Shown: positions 26,245 through 35,088 of the stretch, piece by piece | Layout of the letters: every line of letters begins with the position of its first letter | Numbering within the stretch: the first letter of the stretch is position 1 | Assembly (NCBI RefSeq): GCF_022693705.1 | Contig: NZ_CP094288.1 | Span: 325,185 to 389,184, forward strand | Direction of reading: 5' to 3' | DNA: 64,000 nucleotides | Source of the DNA: Infirmifilum sp. NZ | Lineage (GTDB): Archaea > Thermoproteota > Thermoprotei > Thermofilales > Thermofilaceae | Notes under the pieces: generated by a model | What the model was told of the DNA's origin: nothing | The model's database searches: none | What the model saw: the letters and a program-made list of their open reading frames with translations, nothing else | Program-made: the position numbers and the translations under genes

Positions 26245-27203
26245 CCCATCCTCGCCCTGAAGCCCACGTACTCCTCAAGCTCGCCCCTGAGGTAGCTGGC
26301 GAGCTCGGACGCCTTCCTGACGATGATGTCGTCCAGCGTCGCCCTCCCCGCTCTGTAGGGGAACTCCCTCCCCAGCGCATCCAGGACTGCTGCAGCCACC
26401 CTCCTCCTCGAGTCCCTGTCCAAGATCCCGTTCGAGGCCGTGAGCACGAGCCGGGCGAAGATCAGGGCCTTGTCGACGACCGGCCTGAACTGCTCGATAA
26501 AGTCGTAGACCAGGGTCCTCTGCCCGCTCTTCATCGCGTGCATGAAGCCCGCGTAGGGGTCGAGGCCGACGAGGAGGAGCGCCCTCTCGCACCTCGCGTA
26601 GAGTATCCCGTAGCCGTAGTTGAGCGCCATGTTGAACACGTCGAGCCCCTGCGGGTCCCTGCCCGTGAAGCCGTAGCTCTCGGGGAGCAGCTTCGCGACA
26701 GCCCCCCAGTACACCCTCGCGGCCTGGGCCTCGAGCTCCCTGATCTCCGCGGCGTCCGGCCTCGCGCGCCTGATCTCGTCCGCCAGGGCCTCAACCCTCT
26801 CAGCCTCAATCGCGAAGTAGTCGTCACGCCTCGACTTCGCCGCGTACCTCAAGATGCCCGCCTGGTTGCGCACCTTCGCCTCCACGATGCTCTTCGCCGC
26901 CTTAAGGCCCCGCCCGTCCACGATCGCCCTGTACTGCGCCACCCTCGTCGCGGCGGTCTTGTTGATCGTCGGCGGGTAAACGCGGGCCACCGGGTGCCCG
27001 TGGGCCCCGAGGAGCGTGACGTCGACCCCGTGGGCCGCGAGGGCCTGCAGGGCTGCGGAGGTGATGCTCGCCGCCCTCGTCGCGATCACCACCGAGTCGT
27101 AGACCGCCGGGGAGAGCTCCACAGCCTCGCCGTCGCTAGTCCGCAGCACCACCCTGCCCCTCTCCACCCTCACCCTGCACGGCTTAGACACGAAGAGCAG
27201 CAT
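26241..27203 (-). CDS. cas1: Cas1 integrase
   Basis: This protein has 320 residues from the ATG at 27203, which begins the canonical MLLFVSKP strand; upstream codons are open to 27272 but lack family likeness. It has an N-terminal beta domain (ELSPAVYDSVVIATRA, ALAAHGVDVTLL), then the helical catalytic domain with DVFNMALNYGYGILYARCERAL, LDPYAGFMHAM and LVYDFIEQFRPVVDK, containing the Glu, His and Asp metal ligands. The start lies inside the 3' end of csa1 (20-bp overlap). Confidence 0.95.
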   Translation of the reverse strand: MLLFVSKPCRVRVERGRVVLRTSDGEAVELSPAVYDSVVIATRAASITSAALQALAAHGVDVTLLGAHGHPVARVYPPTINKTAATRVAQYRAIVDGRGLKAAKSIVEAKVRNQAGILRYAAKSRRDDYFAIEAERVEALADEIRRARPDAAEIRELEAQAARVYWGAVAKLLPESYGFTGRDPQGLDVFNMALNYGYGILYARCERALLLVGLDPYAGFMHAMKSGQRTLVYDFIEQFRPVVDKALIFARLVLTASNGILDRDSRRRVAAAVLDALGREFPYRAGRATLDDIIVRKASELASYLRGELEEYVGFRARMG

Positions 27204-27975
27204 GGCACACCGCCCTCCAGGGGCACCACTCCGGGCAGTCGTCCGCCACCCCAGGGTCCTCGCGCGACTCAACGACCCGCGCCACGTAGTCCCTAGCCTC
27301 GAGGAAGCGGCCCCTCACCGAGTCGTCGAGGACGACGGTCCTCCAAGTTATCCTCCCGCCCGCGAACTGCGCCACCACCCCGTAGTTCACGGGGTTGCTC
27401 GTCAGCGCCTCTACCGCGAGCGCGTAGGCGGTCACCGCCAGCTCCTTGCGCTCCAGCCCGTTCCCCGTGACGAAGTCCACTGGCACGCCGCCCACCAGCA
27501 GGTCGGGCCTAACCGTGTCCGAGAGCCCCACCAGGCTACCCGGCAGCTCCGGCTCGACCGCCACAGGTAGCCTGGCGCCGCCCACGCCCCACGCGCTAGC
27601 CAGGGCGAAGGCCTCGTCGAAGACCCTCGACGCGGCCGCCCTTAGGTCCCTCGGAGCCCCCCTCAGCAGCCTAGCCTTAGCCCTCGACGCCTCCTCCACG
27701 CTCACCCGGCCCCTCAGCGCCAGCCTGAACGGCTCGAGGAAAGCCTCGTGCAGGAGCCTCCCCACCTGCAGCACCCCGTCGCCCTGAGGCCTCAGCCCCC
27801 TGACCCTCCTCAGGTACGCGTCGCGCTTCGTCGGGCAAGGCGAGGAAACCTCGCTCACAGTCGGCATGAAGCCGTGCCTCGCCCCCACCTGCTCGAGCCT
27901 CCAGCCCCTCAGCTCCACCACGAGGTCACCGGCCACGACGCCCCTCACCTTACCCCAGACAGTCCACGGGAACAT
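27184..27975 (-). CDS. csa1: Csa1, Cas4-family adaptation protein
   Basis: This 263-residue protein has the Csa1 signature SPCPTKRDAYLRRV (about 45-58), a PD-(D/E)XK-like core (VRPDLLVGGVPVDFVTG, with LERKELAVTAYALAVE) and a C-terminal Cys cluster CPEWCPWRAVC for an Fe-S site. In crenarchaea csa1 heads the csa1-cas1-cas2-cas4 adaptation operon, as here. The core EVK is degenerate (DFVTG), so nuclease activity may be lost. The promoter lies in the 116 bp between csa1 and leader 3. Confidence 0.9.
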   Translation of the reverse strand: MFPWTVWGKVRGVVAGDLVVELRGWRLEQVGARHGFMPTVSEVSSPCPTKRDAYLRRVRGLRPQGDGVLQVGRLLHEAFLEPFRLALRGRVSVEEASRAKARLLRGAPRDLRAAASRVFDEAFALASAWGVGGARLPVAVEPELPGSLVGLSDTVRPDLLVGGVPVDFVTGNGLERKELAVTAYALAVEALTSNPVNYGVVAQFAGGRITWRTVVLDDSVRGRFLEARDYVARVVESREDPGVADDCPEWCPWRAVCHAALRV

Positions 27976-27988
27976 AGTTTTCCACTAG

Positions 27989-28000
27989 GAAATGCATTTC
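27989..28000. promoter_or_regulatory. Palindrome upstream of csa1 (possible operator)
   Basis: GAAATGCATTTC is a perfect 12-bp palindrome 14 bp before the csa1 start, flanked by TTTTCC-ACTA-GGAAA. Csa3 proteins are known to regulate crenarchaeal adaptation promoters, and csa3 is 3 kb away. Site identity is inference. Confidence 0.4.
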
Positions 28001-28103
28001 AAACGGTACAAATAAATCTAACCCACGAGAGCATAAAGAGAGACACAAGCCAAGACCTTTTCGAAACATTTTGCAAAAGCACCAGCAGAACGTCTTAAGT
28101 TTA

Positions 28104-28338
28104 TTTTCAACAGTGAAAAATTTAGCTATATTTAAGGTTTTCTCTGGGAAGAGAATGCTGGAACATAACCGAGTTATCTTATTAATCAAGTTTCATTAGC
28201 GATGCGAACATTTAAAATAGAGGGAGGGTTAGGAATCACAACCACGGGAAGAGATAAGCCTGAAAACGCGTGTTCGCACGAGAACAAGGAACAGGCTAAA
28301 AAGGAACATTTAAATAGCCCCTCCCACAACGCTTAACG
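28104..28338 (+). promoter_or_regulatory. CRISPR leader 3
   Basis: This 235-bp leader runs from the palindrome TTTTCA-ACAG-TGAAAA (28104-28119) through TTATTAATCAAG, AAAACGCGTGTTCGC and AAAAAGGAACA blocks to TATA-like ATTTAAATA at 28308-28316 and TTAACG against the first repeat. It is closely similar to leader 2 across its whole length and lies divergently from csa1. Confidence 0.92.
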
Positions 28339-30893
28339 GCAGAAGTCAAGAGACAATTGAAAGTTAAACATACCGTTATACTACGACCCCGAGACGCGCA
28401 AATTCCGCAGCAGAAGTCAAGAGACAATTGAAAGGTGATCGCCTACGACGCCGTGCGGGACCGAGTCCTTGCCCGCAGAAGTCAAGAGACAATTGAAAGT
28501 CCGCGTCCGCTAGGCTGGCCTGGCCCTGCAGGTAGGCGTCGCAGAAGTCAAGAGACAATTGAAAGCATCAACCCCGTAATCAGCTTCTCAGCCTCACTGT
28601 CACGTGCGCAGAAGTCAAGAGACAATTGAAAGGCGTTGTCCTTCGGCACCGTGCAGAAGGGACAGCGCGCGCAGAAGTCAAGAGACAATTGAAAGTTCTG
28701 AGCCCGCTTCGGGGGGCGGGCGATGAGAGAGGGCAGAAGTCAAGAGACAATTGAAAGTCACGCCTAATCTCCTCAAGCTTCTTTCTCACATCATCAGGCA
28801 GCAGAAGTCAAGAGACAATTGAAAGTAATGCTACTCAGCTCTCGGTTAAGGACTATCTGAAGAAATACGCAGAAGTCAAGAGACAATTGAAAGCGGATAC
28901 ACGGTTGACGTGGACTCGGCTCTCGGCAAGATCCGCAGAAGTCAAGAGACAATTGAAAGATCGGCTATCGCATTTATCTCCTGCTGGGAGTAGCCCATCT
29001 GCCTCAGCAGAAGTCAAGAGACAATTGAAAGTCAGTTGCGGTTATGCATGCGAGCGAGGATGTCCGAGCAGAAGTCAAGAGACAATTGAAAGTGCCATCT
29101 CCTGGGCTGTTTTCCTGCTGCTCAGCAGGAGGCTCCTGAGCAGAAGTCAAGAGACAATTGAAAGAAGAGCGGCATAGCGGAGGCGGGCGGCGCGAGGGTG
29201 CTCGCGCGCAGAAGTCAAGAGACAATTGAAAGACTCGTCATCTAGACACCCTCTTGAACTGGTAGACCCGGCAGAAGTCAAGAGACAATTGAAAGTCTAA
29301 GCAGAGGGGTAACGAGGTTGTGATCGCGACCAAGGATCTGCAGAAGTCAAGAGACAATTGAAAGCAGTACTTCTTCTTCCACTCCACCAGCTGGCGAACC
29401 TGCAGAAGTCAAGAGACAATTGAAAGTTACCCTTCCAGGCGAGCACCACGGGTATCACGCGGTTCATGACGTGCAGAAGTCAAGAGACAATTGAAAGGGC
29501 TCTCGAAGCGCGTCCTCGAGGTATGGGTTGACTCGCAGAAGTCAAGAGACAATTGAAAGTCGCCTACAGTTGTCCAGTTGTACCTAGGCAACAGCTCCCG
29601 CAGAAGTCAAGAGACAATTGAAAGAATGTGCAAACAGACCCCTCAACTGCCACGCGTGTTGTACGCAGAAGTCAAGAGACAATTGAAAGACTATAAAACA
29701 CAATTCCTTTTTTTACCCATCTTTTCTCAGGTGAGGCAGAAGTCAAGAGACAATTGAAAGCCTTCTACTTCCTTCTACTACTACTTCCATAGGAAGACCT
29801 CGAAAGCAGAAGTCAAGAGACAATTGAAAGACCGCTTTGAATCACAACGATTTTGTAAACATAACTTATAGGCAGAAGTCAAGAGACAATTGAAAGATAG
29901 AATAGATGGGCCTTCTCCCCTGCGAGTCTATCCCTACGGGCAGAAGTCAAGAGACAATTGAAAGGCCAAGGTTGCGGGCACCTAGAATGACCCGCAACTG
30001 GATCCAGCAGAAGTCAAGAGACAATTGAAAGCTCAAGAAGCGTGAGAGCCAACTTGAGCTGCTCTAGGAGAGCAGAAGTCAAGAGACAATTGAAAGCTGC
30101 TCAGGCCCAACACCGCGGTGAACATCAAAGTCACGGCAGAAGTCAAGAGACAATTGAAAGTAGGCGATGTATAGGTAGGTCAGCGCGGCTACGGCGGCTG
30201 CCGCGCAGAAGTCAAGAGACAATTGAAAGACGGAGCTATCCATATCCACATGGTGCTCTTCGGTGTGAGGAGGAAGTCAAGAGACAATTGAAAGTCTTAT
30301 GAAATCCGATCGGTTCACGTAAATGCCGGCCTCGGAGGAAGTCAAGAGACAATTGAAAGTGGGTTGTCTCCCTGAGTGGCAAAATGACAAAGCTCTGCGA
30401 GGAAGTCAAGAGACAATTGAAAGCTACGACTGGGACAACACCTCCGCCATCGTCGCGCTGGGAGGAAGTCAAGAGACAATTGAAAGGGGTCAATCTCCTC
30501 TAGGGGAGCTATTCGTGAGAGAAGGAAAAGAGGAAGTCAAGAGAGAATTGAAAGGACAGCCGTGTTACTCTGGGTGCTTGAGAACGTGGGGCAGAGGAAG
30601 TCAAGAGACAATTGAAAGGATCCCTAGTTCTTACGCGCCGAGACGTTTTATATGTTTATTTGAGGAAGTCAAGAGACAATTGAAAGAACTCCCTGTTGAA
30701 AGCGAAGCCGCTGGGGTGACGGTGGATGGGTGAAGAAGTCAAGAGACAATTGAAAGAAGCTCGCTGAGGTTCCACATGACGTTGTAGACGGTCTCGAAGA
30801 AGTCAAGAGACAATTGAAAGTGTCGGATAGGGAGAGCTTGCCGTGCTCGGAAAGCAGCTTTCAATTGTGAAGAAGTCAAGAGACAATTGAAAA
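28339..30893 (+). CRISPR. CRISPR array 3: 39 repeats, 38 spacers, read rightward
   Basis: The first 29 repeats have the GCAGAAGTC form. From 30270 seven repeats (30270, 30335, 30399, 30462, 30530, 30594, 30662) begin GAGGAAGTC, and the last three (30732, 30796, 30869) begin GAAGAAGTC as in array 1. The copy at 30530 has a G for C (GAGAGAATT), and the last copy ends TTGAAAA. Spacers 17-20 (29427-29664) are identical to spacers 2-5 of array 4. Confidence 0.97.
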
Positions 30894-30895
30894 GC
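30857..30895. repeat. Inverted repeat formed by the last repeat of array 3
   Basis: The end of the final spacer reads GCTTTCAATTG (30857-30867), an inverted copy of the repeat's 3' end; the last repeat supplies CAATTGAAAAGC (30884-30895). The two arms can pair as a hairpin with a 16-nt loop and one bulge. It may stop transcription or be a scar of inverted-repeat recombination. Confidence 0.6.
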
Positions 30896-30959
30896 AGGAC
30901 GACACGGCTGGGGTGCGATAGAGATATGTTTTTCGCCCCCGATTCTTCTTCGAGGTAGT

Positions 30960-31583
30960 GTGGGCAGGCTGTTTGTCGTAACGCTGGGTTTTGACGAGAA
31001 GTTCGCTGTGCGTGCTCTGATGAGGAGGGGGGTTGGTAGGGATGACGCGGTAGTGGTCTTTCTTCCACGCGAGGAGTCTAGGGACGAGAGGGCGGCGAGG
31101 GCGCTGGAGGCGCTGAGGGGTATCGTCGAGGGCCTAGTTCAGGGCGGGTTGAGGGAGGTAGAGCTGAACGTTGGGGACTTCGTCTCCGCGGTGGCGGCTG
31201 TCAGGTCGACGGTCCGCGAGTACGGTGCCTCCGAGGTCTACGGGAGCCTGAGCGGGGGGATGAGGGCGCTCGTGGTGGAGGTCCTGCTGGGGCTCATGAT
31301 GCTCGAGGGGGTCAGGGTCTTCGTCGACGTTGACCTCGAGTCGCTGAGGGGCTACGTCTCGATACCGCTACACGTCTTCAAGGCGCCGAGGAGGGATAGG
31401 TGGATTTCCATCCTCAGGGCGCTGGAGGAGGCGGGGGGTGTGAGGGGCGTCTCGGCGGTAACGGGCTACTCGCCGGCCACGGTGAGCAGGGAGATTAAGC
31501 AGATGAAAGCCCTGGGACTCGTGGACGAGGAGCTCAGGTTGACCGAGGCCGGTAGGCTCTACCTGCGAATACACTCCGCTTGA
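30960..31583 (+). CDS. csa3: Csa3, CARF plus winged-helix CRISPR regulator
   Basis: This 207-residue protein starts with the Csa3 opening GRLFVVTLGFDEKFAVRALMRRG, then the CARF ligand loop VYGSLSGGMRALVVEVLLG (about 92-110), and a C-terminal winged helix (SAVTGYSPATVSREIKQMKALGLV, about 160-185). Csa3 regulates adaptation genes and arrays in Sulfolobales, with cyclic oligoadenylate sensing by the CARF part. It sits just after array 3 and before the type I-A genes. The GTG start follows a short AT-rich stretch. Confidence 0.92.
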   Translation: MGRLFVVTLGFDEKFAVRALMRRGVGRDDAVVVFLPREESRDERAARALEALRGIVEGLVQGGLREVELNVGDFVSAVAAVRSTVREYGASEVYGSLSGGMRALVVEVLLGLMMLEGVRVFVDVDLESLRGYVSIPLHVFKAPRRDRWISILRALEEAGGVRGVSAVTGYSPATVSREIKQMKALGLVDEELRLTEAGRLYLRIHSA

Positions 31584-31775
31584 TGTTTCACGATTCAGGA
31601 AAGCCTGGTCTCAAGGCTCGCTTCTTCGTCTCGACTTCCTCAAAAATCCTGCCTCTCAGCGGCTACCTGCGTTTCATCTATCTGGAACATTCTCAGTCTT
31701 ATTTCACTAAGATTGAACACTCTATGAAACAAAAAGCTTATTAACGGCCTTGCAGCCTTATTGAGTGGTGAAAGC

Positions 31776-32147
31776 ATGGGCTCGAAATGGGTTGATGTGA
31801 AAGAGTTCGAGGGGATAGTCAAGATGCTGCGCTTCTTCGCGGCCATCCGGAACTACAGCTTCGTCGACCGCGTCGGCAACGCCCTTAACCCCGAGACCGT
31901 CGAGGTCGCTATCAGGGACGCGCTGAGGACTTTCACCTCGATCTACGACTCCGCCGCGTCCGACGAGAAGGGTTTCCGCTACTTCGAGCTCGAGGAGGCC
32001 GGAGCTAAGAGGAAGGTCTACCTGCCTGCGAAGCCGCGCGAGGATGAGGTCGCGAGCTTCGTGAGGGCGGTCTGGGAGGATGTGGGCGTTGCTAGGCGCG
32101 TGGCGATCATGGCTATGAGCGTCCCGGCGAGGGAGGCTGAGGGGTGA
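31776..32147 (+). CDS. csa5: Csa5, type I-A small subunit
   Basis: This helical protein has 123 residues from ATG 31776 (a TTG at 31761 is also in frame). It contains FEGIVKMLRFFAAIRNYSFVDRVGNALNPE and FVRAVWEDVGVARRVAIMAM segments typical of Csa5, the Cas11-like small subunit of type I-A Cascade. TATA-like CTTATTAA lies about 30 nt upstream. It is the first gene of the interference operon and overlaps cas7 by 4 bp. Confidence 0.85.
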   Translation: MGSKWVDVKEFEGIVKMLRFFAAIRNYSFVDRVGNALNPETVEVAIRDALRTFTSIYDSAASDEKGFRYFELEEAGAKRKVYLPAKPREDEVASFVRAVWEDVGVARRVAIMAMSVPAREAEG

Positions 32148-33145
32148 TGGGCGTGCTGTCGTTCCTGAGCCTTGGGGTTAGGTTCGAGGCGAACGTCGAG
32201 GCCCTGAACATGGTTGAGGTCAGCGGCAACTACGCGAGGCACAGGAGGGTACCCTACATCATCACCGAGGGCGGGAAGCCCAAGGTAGTGTACGTGCCGG
32301 CAGTCAGCGGGGAGAGCCTGGCGCACGCGTACCAGGAGCTGCTCGCCGAGGAGGCTAAGTCGCTCAACCTGCCTGTGTGCTCGTACTGCTCAGCCGGGGA
32401 GTTCCTCAAGTCGATGGACGAGGAGCACGCGAGCGAGAAGTTCGGTGGCAAGGTCCCGAAGCTCAGCCAGAGGGCGAAGAAGGAGGAGCTGATCAGGGTC
32501 GTGAACGAGATAGAGGCTGGGATCGTGAGGGGGTGCGTGGTCGAGGACGTAGGGGGGTTCCTCTACGCGGAGAAGCCCCCGGTGAAGAGGACGTCGAGGT
32601 TCGCCGTGAGCTACGCGCTCCCCATCAAGTCGATGGCGACCTACGCGACGCTGGAGCCCCAGCTCCACGCGCGCCACGCTAGGACCACTGGGGAGAGGAG
32701 GGAGGGGGCGGCCGAGCAGATGATATACTACGTGGAGAGCGGCACGGCGATCTACGCGTTCACCTTCAACCTCGACCTGGCCGGGATCGGAGTGAGCAGC
32801 TACTCCGGGGCGCAGCTCGTCGAGGACGTGGGCAAGAGGCGGCTGGCCGCCGTCAGGGCCCTGTACAGGATGCTGTCTTCCCAGGGCTTCGGCGCGAAGC
32901 TCTCGCGCTTCTTTCCAGTGGGCGGGATAGTCTCGCTGGTCGCGACGCTCACTGAGAGGCCTTTCACGGTCACCTCGCCCATATACGACGACTTCGCCAC
33001 CTCGACGAGGCAGAGGCTCGAGAGGGTGAAAGCCACCTTCGGCGAGAAGGCCCTCTACTTCGAGATGGGGGCCGAGGGCTACAGGACCCCTGAGGACGTG
33101 CTGAGCGCCGTGATCGAGGCCCTCAAGCAGGAGGGCACGGTGTAG
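32144..33145 (+). CDS. cas7: Cas7 (Csa2), type I-A backbone
   Basis: This 333-residue DevR/Csa2-type Cas7 has FLSLGVRFEANVEALNMVE at the N-terminus, YIIT and PAVSGESLAHAYQELLAEEA, a mid CSYCSAGEF insertion, RTSRFAVSYALPIKS, and SGTAIYAFTFNLDLAGIG near 205. Six or more copies coat the crRNA in type I Cascade. Its start overlaps csa5 by 4 bp; a 12-bp gap precedes cas5. Confidence 0.93.
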   Translation: MMGVLSFLSLGVRFEANVEALNMVEVSGNYARHRRVPYIITEGGKPKVVYVPAVSGESLAHAYQELLAEEAKSLNLPVCSYCSAGEFLKSMDEEHASEKFGGKVPKLSQRAKKEELIRVVNEIEAGIVRGCVVEDVGGFLYAEKPPVKRTSRFAVSYALPIKSMATYATLEPQLHARHARTTGERREGAAEQMIYYVESGTAIYAFTFNLDLAGIGVSSYSGAQLVEDVGKRRLAAVRALYRMLSSQGFGAKLSRFFPVGGIVSLVATLTERPFTVTSPIYDDFATSTRQRLERVKATFGEKALYFEMGAEGYRTPEDVLSAVIEALKQEGTV

Positions 33146-33157
33146 GGTGCGTGCGCA

Positions 33158-33892
33158 TTGGGCGCGGCTTTTTCTCTACGCTACGTCCTAGCCGTTCTGA
33201 GGCCGCACGGCGTGGTGTCCCTGAGGGTTCAGCCGCAGAGCAAGGCCCGCGTCAGCCTGAAGCACCCACCCCCAAGCTCCCTGCTTGGCGCCCTCTCCTA
33301 TTCCCTCGCCCGGGAAGACGGAAGGGAGGTCGTGTTCAGGGACGGGCACGTCGAGCCGAGGAGCGCCGAGTTCAGGGACTTAATCGAGCACGTAGCTGTG
33401 GCCGTCTCGGGTGAGGGCTACTCCTACGGCTCCCTCTACAAGATAAACGAGTACTACCGCGGGGAGGCCCTTCAGGCCGTGACGGCCCTCATGAACACCT
33501 TCCTCTACGGGGAGGGCGACTTCGCCATAAAAGCCCTGTTCGTTCTCAGCGGGAGGTGCGACGGGGACTGCGCCAGGCTCGTCGAGAGGGCAGCGTGGGG
33601 GATCTCGAGGCTCGGCTCGAGGGAGTCGCTGGTGAGCGTGGAGCGCGTCTCCTCTGGTGTAGGCAGGGTGCTCGCGGTCGACGAGGTGGAGACGGAGTAC
33701 TCCTTCGAGTGGAGGGAGGGGGTTAGCCTGGAGGGCTCCTACGACGTGGTCTTCACAGCCGACTGGCGCTCGGTGCTGGGCAATATAGCCTCCGCGCCGA
33801 GAATTAGGGTCGTCTACCCCAGAGGCAGGGTCAGGGTGAGGGGTAAAGGCATGAAGGTCTTCCAGTTCGACGAGGGGGTGGTTGTCCTTTGA
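33158..33892 (+). CDS. cas5: Cas5a, type I-A Cascade subunit
   Basis: This 244-residue RAMP has HGVVSLRVQPQSKARVSLKHPPPSSLLGALSYSLA, the N-terminal strand and helix of Cas5a, with a C-terminal strand RIRVVYPRGRVRVRGKGMKVFQFDEGVVVL. It should hold the crRNA 5' handle. TTG or GTG starts are possible just after cas7; its stop overlaps cas8a by 4 bp. Confidence 0.88.
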   Translation: MGAAFSLRYVLAVLRPHGVVSLRVQPQSKARVSLKHPPPSSLLGALSYSLAREDGREVVFRDGHVEPRSAEFRDLIEHVAVAVSGEGYSYGSLYKINEYYRGEALQAVTALMNTFLYGEGDFAIKALFVLSGRCDGDCARLVERAAWGISRLGSRESLVSVERVSSGVGRVLAVDEVETEYSFEWREGVSLEGSYDVVFTADWRSVLGNIASAPRIRVVYPRGRVRVRGKGMKVFQFDEGVVVL

Positions 33893-35088
33893 GCGCGCCT
33901 GTACTCACCTCGGGGCTACTCACGGAGGTCATGGCCCAGGGGCTTGCGTACATCTACTTGCAGGGCCTCGTCGACGCCCAGCTCGAGGAGAAGGAGGTGA
34001 ATGAGCGGGTTGCCGACGTTCTTGAGAGAAAGGCCGAGGAGCTGAGTGGGGAAGATATCACCAGTAGCGCAGTGACGGGCCACTTCAAGGATCACTACTT
34101 CTCGCCGGATGATGGCGTCCTCGTGAAGTGGTACGGGGGCGGCGAGCAGCCAACTGAGTACGCGAGGCTCATGCTGTACGTCATGGAGGGGACGGCCAGG
34201 CTCCTCCGCCAGGACCAGGTCTCCTTCCTCAGAAGCCTAGGGAGCGTGGAGGGGTTAAGCTTCGGGGAGCCCTTCAGGGGGAAGCTGGCGATAGTCCCCG
34301 CTATCTTGAAGCAGGCCGAGTTCTACGAGAAGCAGACGGTGTTTATGAGCCCCACAAGCGGTCCAGAGGCTGACCTCCTCGTGGACCCGGTGTGGTTTGC
34401 CATTCTGGCGCTGGGCTTCATGCTGGGGTTTGGCGGCTACTACGACGGGGCTTACCACGTGTTCACGAAGCCCGGGCTGCCCCTCACCCTTGAGGGCCTG
34501 AGCTCGCTGCACACGCCCACTCTCTCCAGGATGCTGGAGGGCTTGGAGCTAGTGTCGAAGCTGAGCAGGGATGTGAGGCCGTCGCCGGCATCCGAAGAGG
34601 TGTTCTCCATCCAGATGGCGATGGGTGTGGCTGAGAGCGGCCGGTCCGTTAGCCCTGAGGCCTTCCCGCTTAACCTCTACGTTGTGGAGTTCGTGGCGAA
34701 CACGTACACCGTGACCAGGAGCCTGAGCGTGGACCTGGAGCCTCTCGTGGCCTACCTCAACTCGTACCTGGGCGAGCTCAGGAAGCTTACACTCGAAGTG
34801 GTTCGCGAAGAGCCCCTTGAGCCGCTAAAGGTGATCGTGAGGCATGCCGTCGAAGACCTCACGGGTAGGGGGGTTTCCGGGGAGCCCGTGTTCTACCTCT
34901 TCGTGAAGGACTTCTACCGCGCCGTAGTCTCGAGGAACGCGGCGCTGCTGGAGGACGCGCTCCTCAGGTTCCTGAGGAGGCTAGACGTTGCGATCCGCAA
35001 CAGAGAGCTACGGGCGGAGGCCGCTCAGAGGCTCATGGCGTTCAGGAGCGAGCAGAACGTGCAGGCCATGCTCAAGGCGATCGCGTAG
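33889..35088 (+). CDS. cas8a: Cas8a-type large subunit of type I-A Cascade
   Basis: This 399-residue protein lies in the cas8a position between cas5 and cas3'. Segments such as VLTSGLLTEVMAQGLAYIY and FPLNLYVVEFVANTYTV agree with the Csa4/Cas8a2 group, which is poorly conserved. No Cys cluster is visible. It should recognise PAM. Identity is mainly from operon position and length. Confidence 0.8.
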   Translation: MSAPVLTSGLLTEVMAQGLAYIYLQGLVDAQLEEKEVNERVADVLERKAEELSGEDITSSAVTGHFKDHYFSPDDGVLVKWYGGGEQPTEYARLMLYVMEGTARLLRQDQVSFLRSLGSVEGLSFGEPFRGKLAIVPAILKQAEFYEKQTVFMSPTSGPEADLLVDPVWFAILALGFMLGFGGYYDGAYHVFTKPGLPLTLEGLSSLHTPTLSRMLEGLELVSKLSRDVRPSPASEEVFSIQMAMGVAESGRSVSPEAFPLNLYVVEFVANTYTVTRSLSVDLEPLVAYLNSYLGELRKLTLEVVREEPLEPLKVIVRHAVEDLTGRGVSGEPVFYLFVKDFYRAVVSRNAALLEDALLRFLRRLDVAIRNRELRAEAAQRLMAFRSEQNVQAMLKAIA

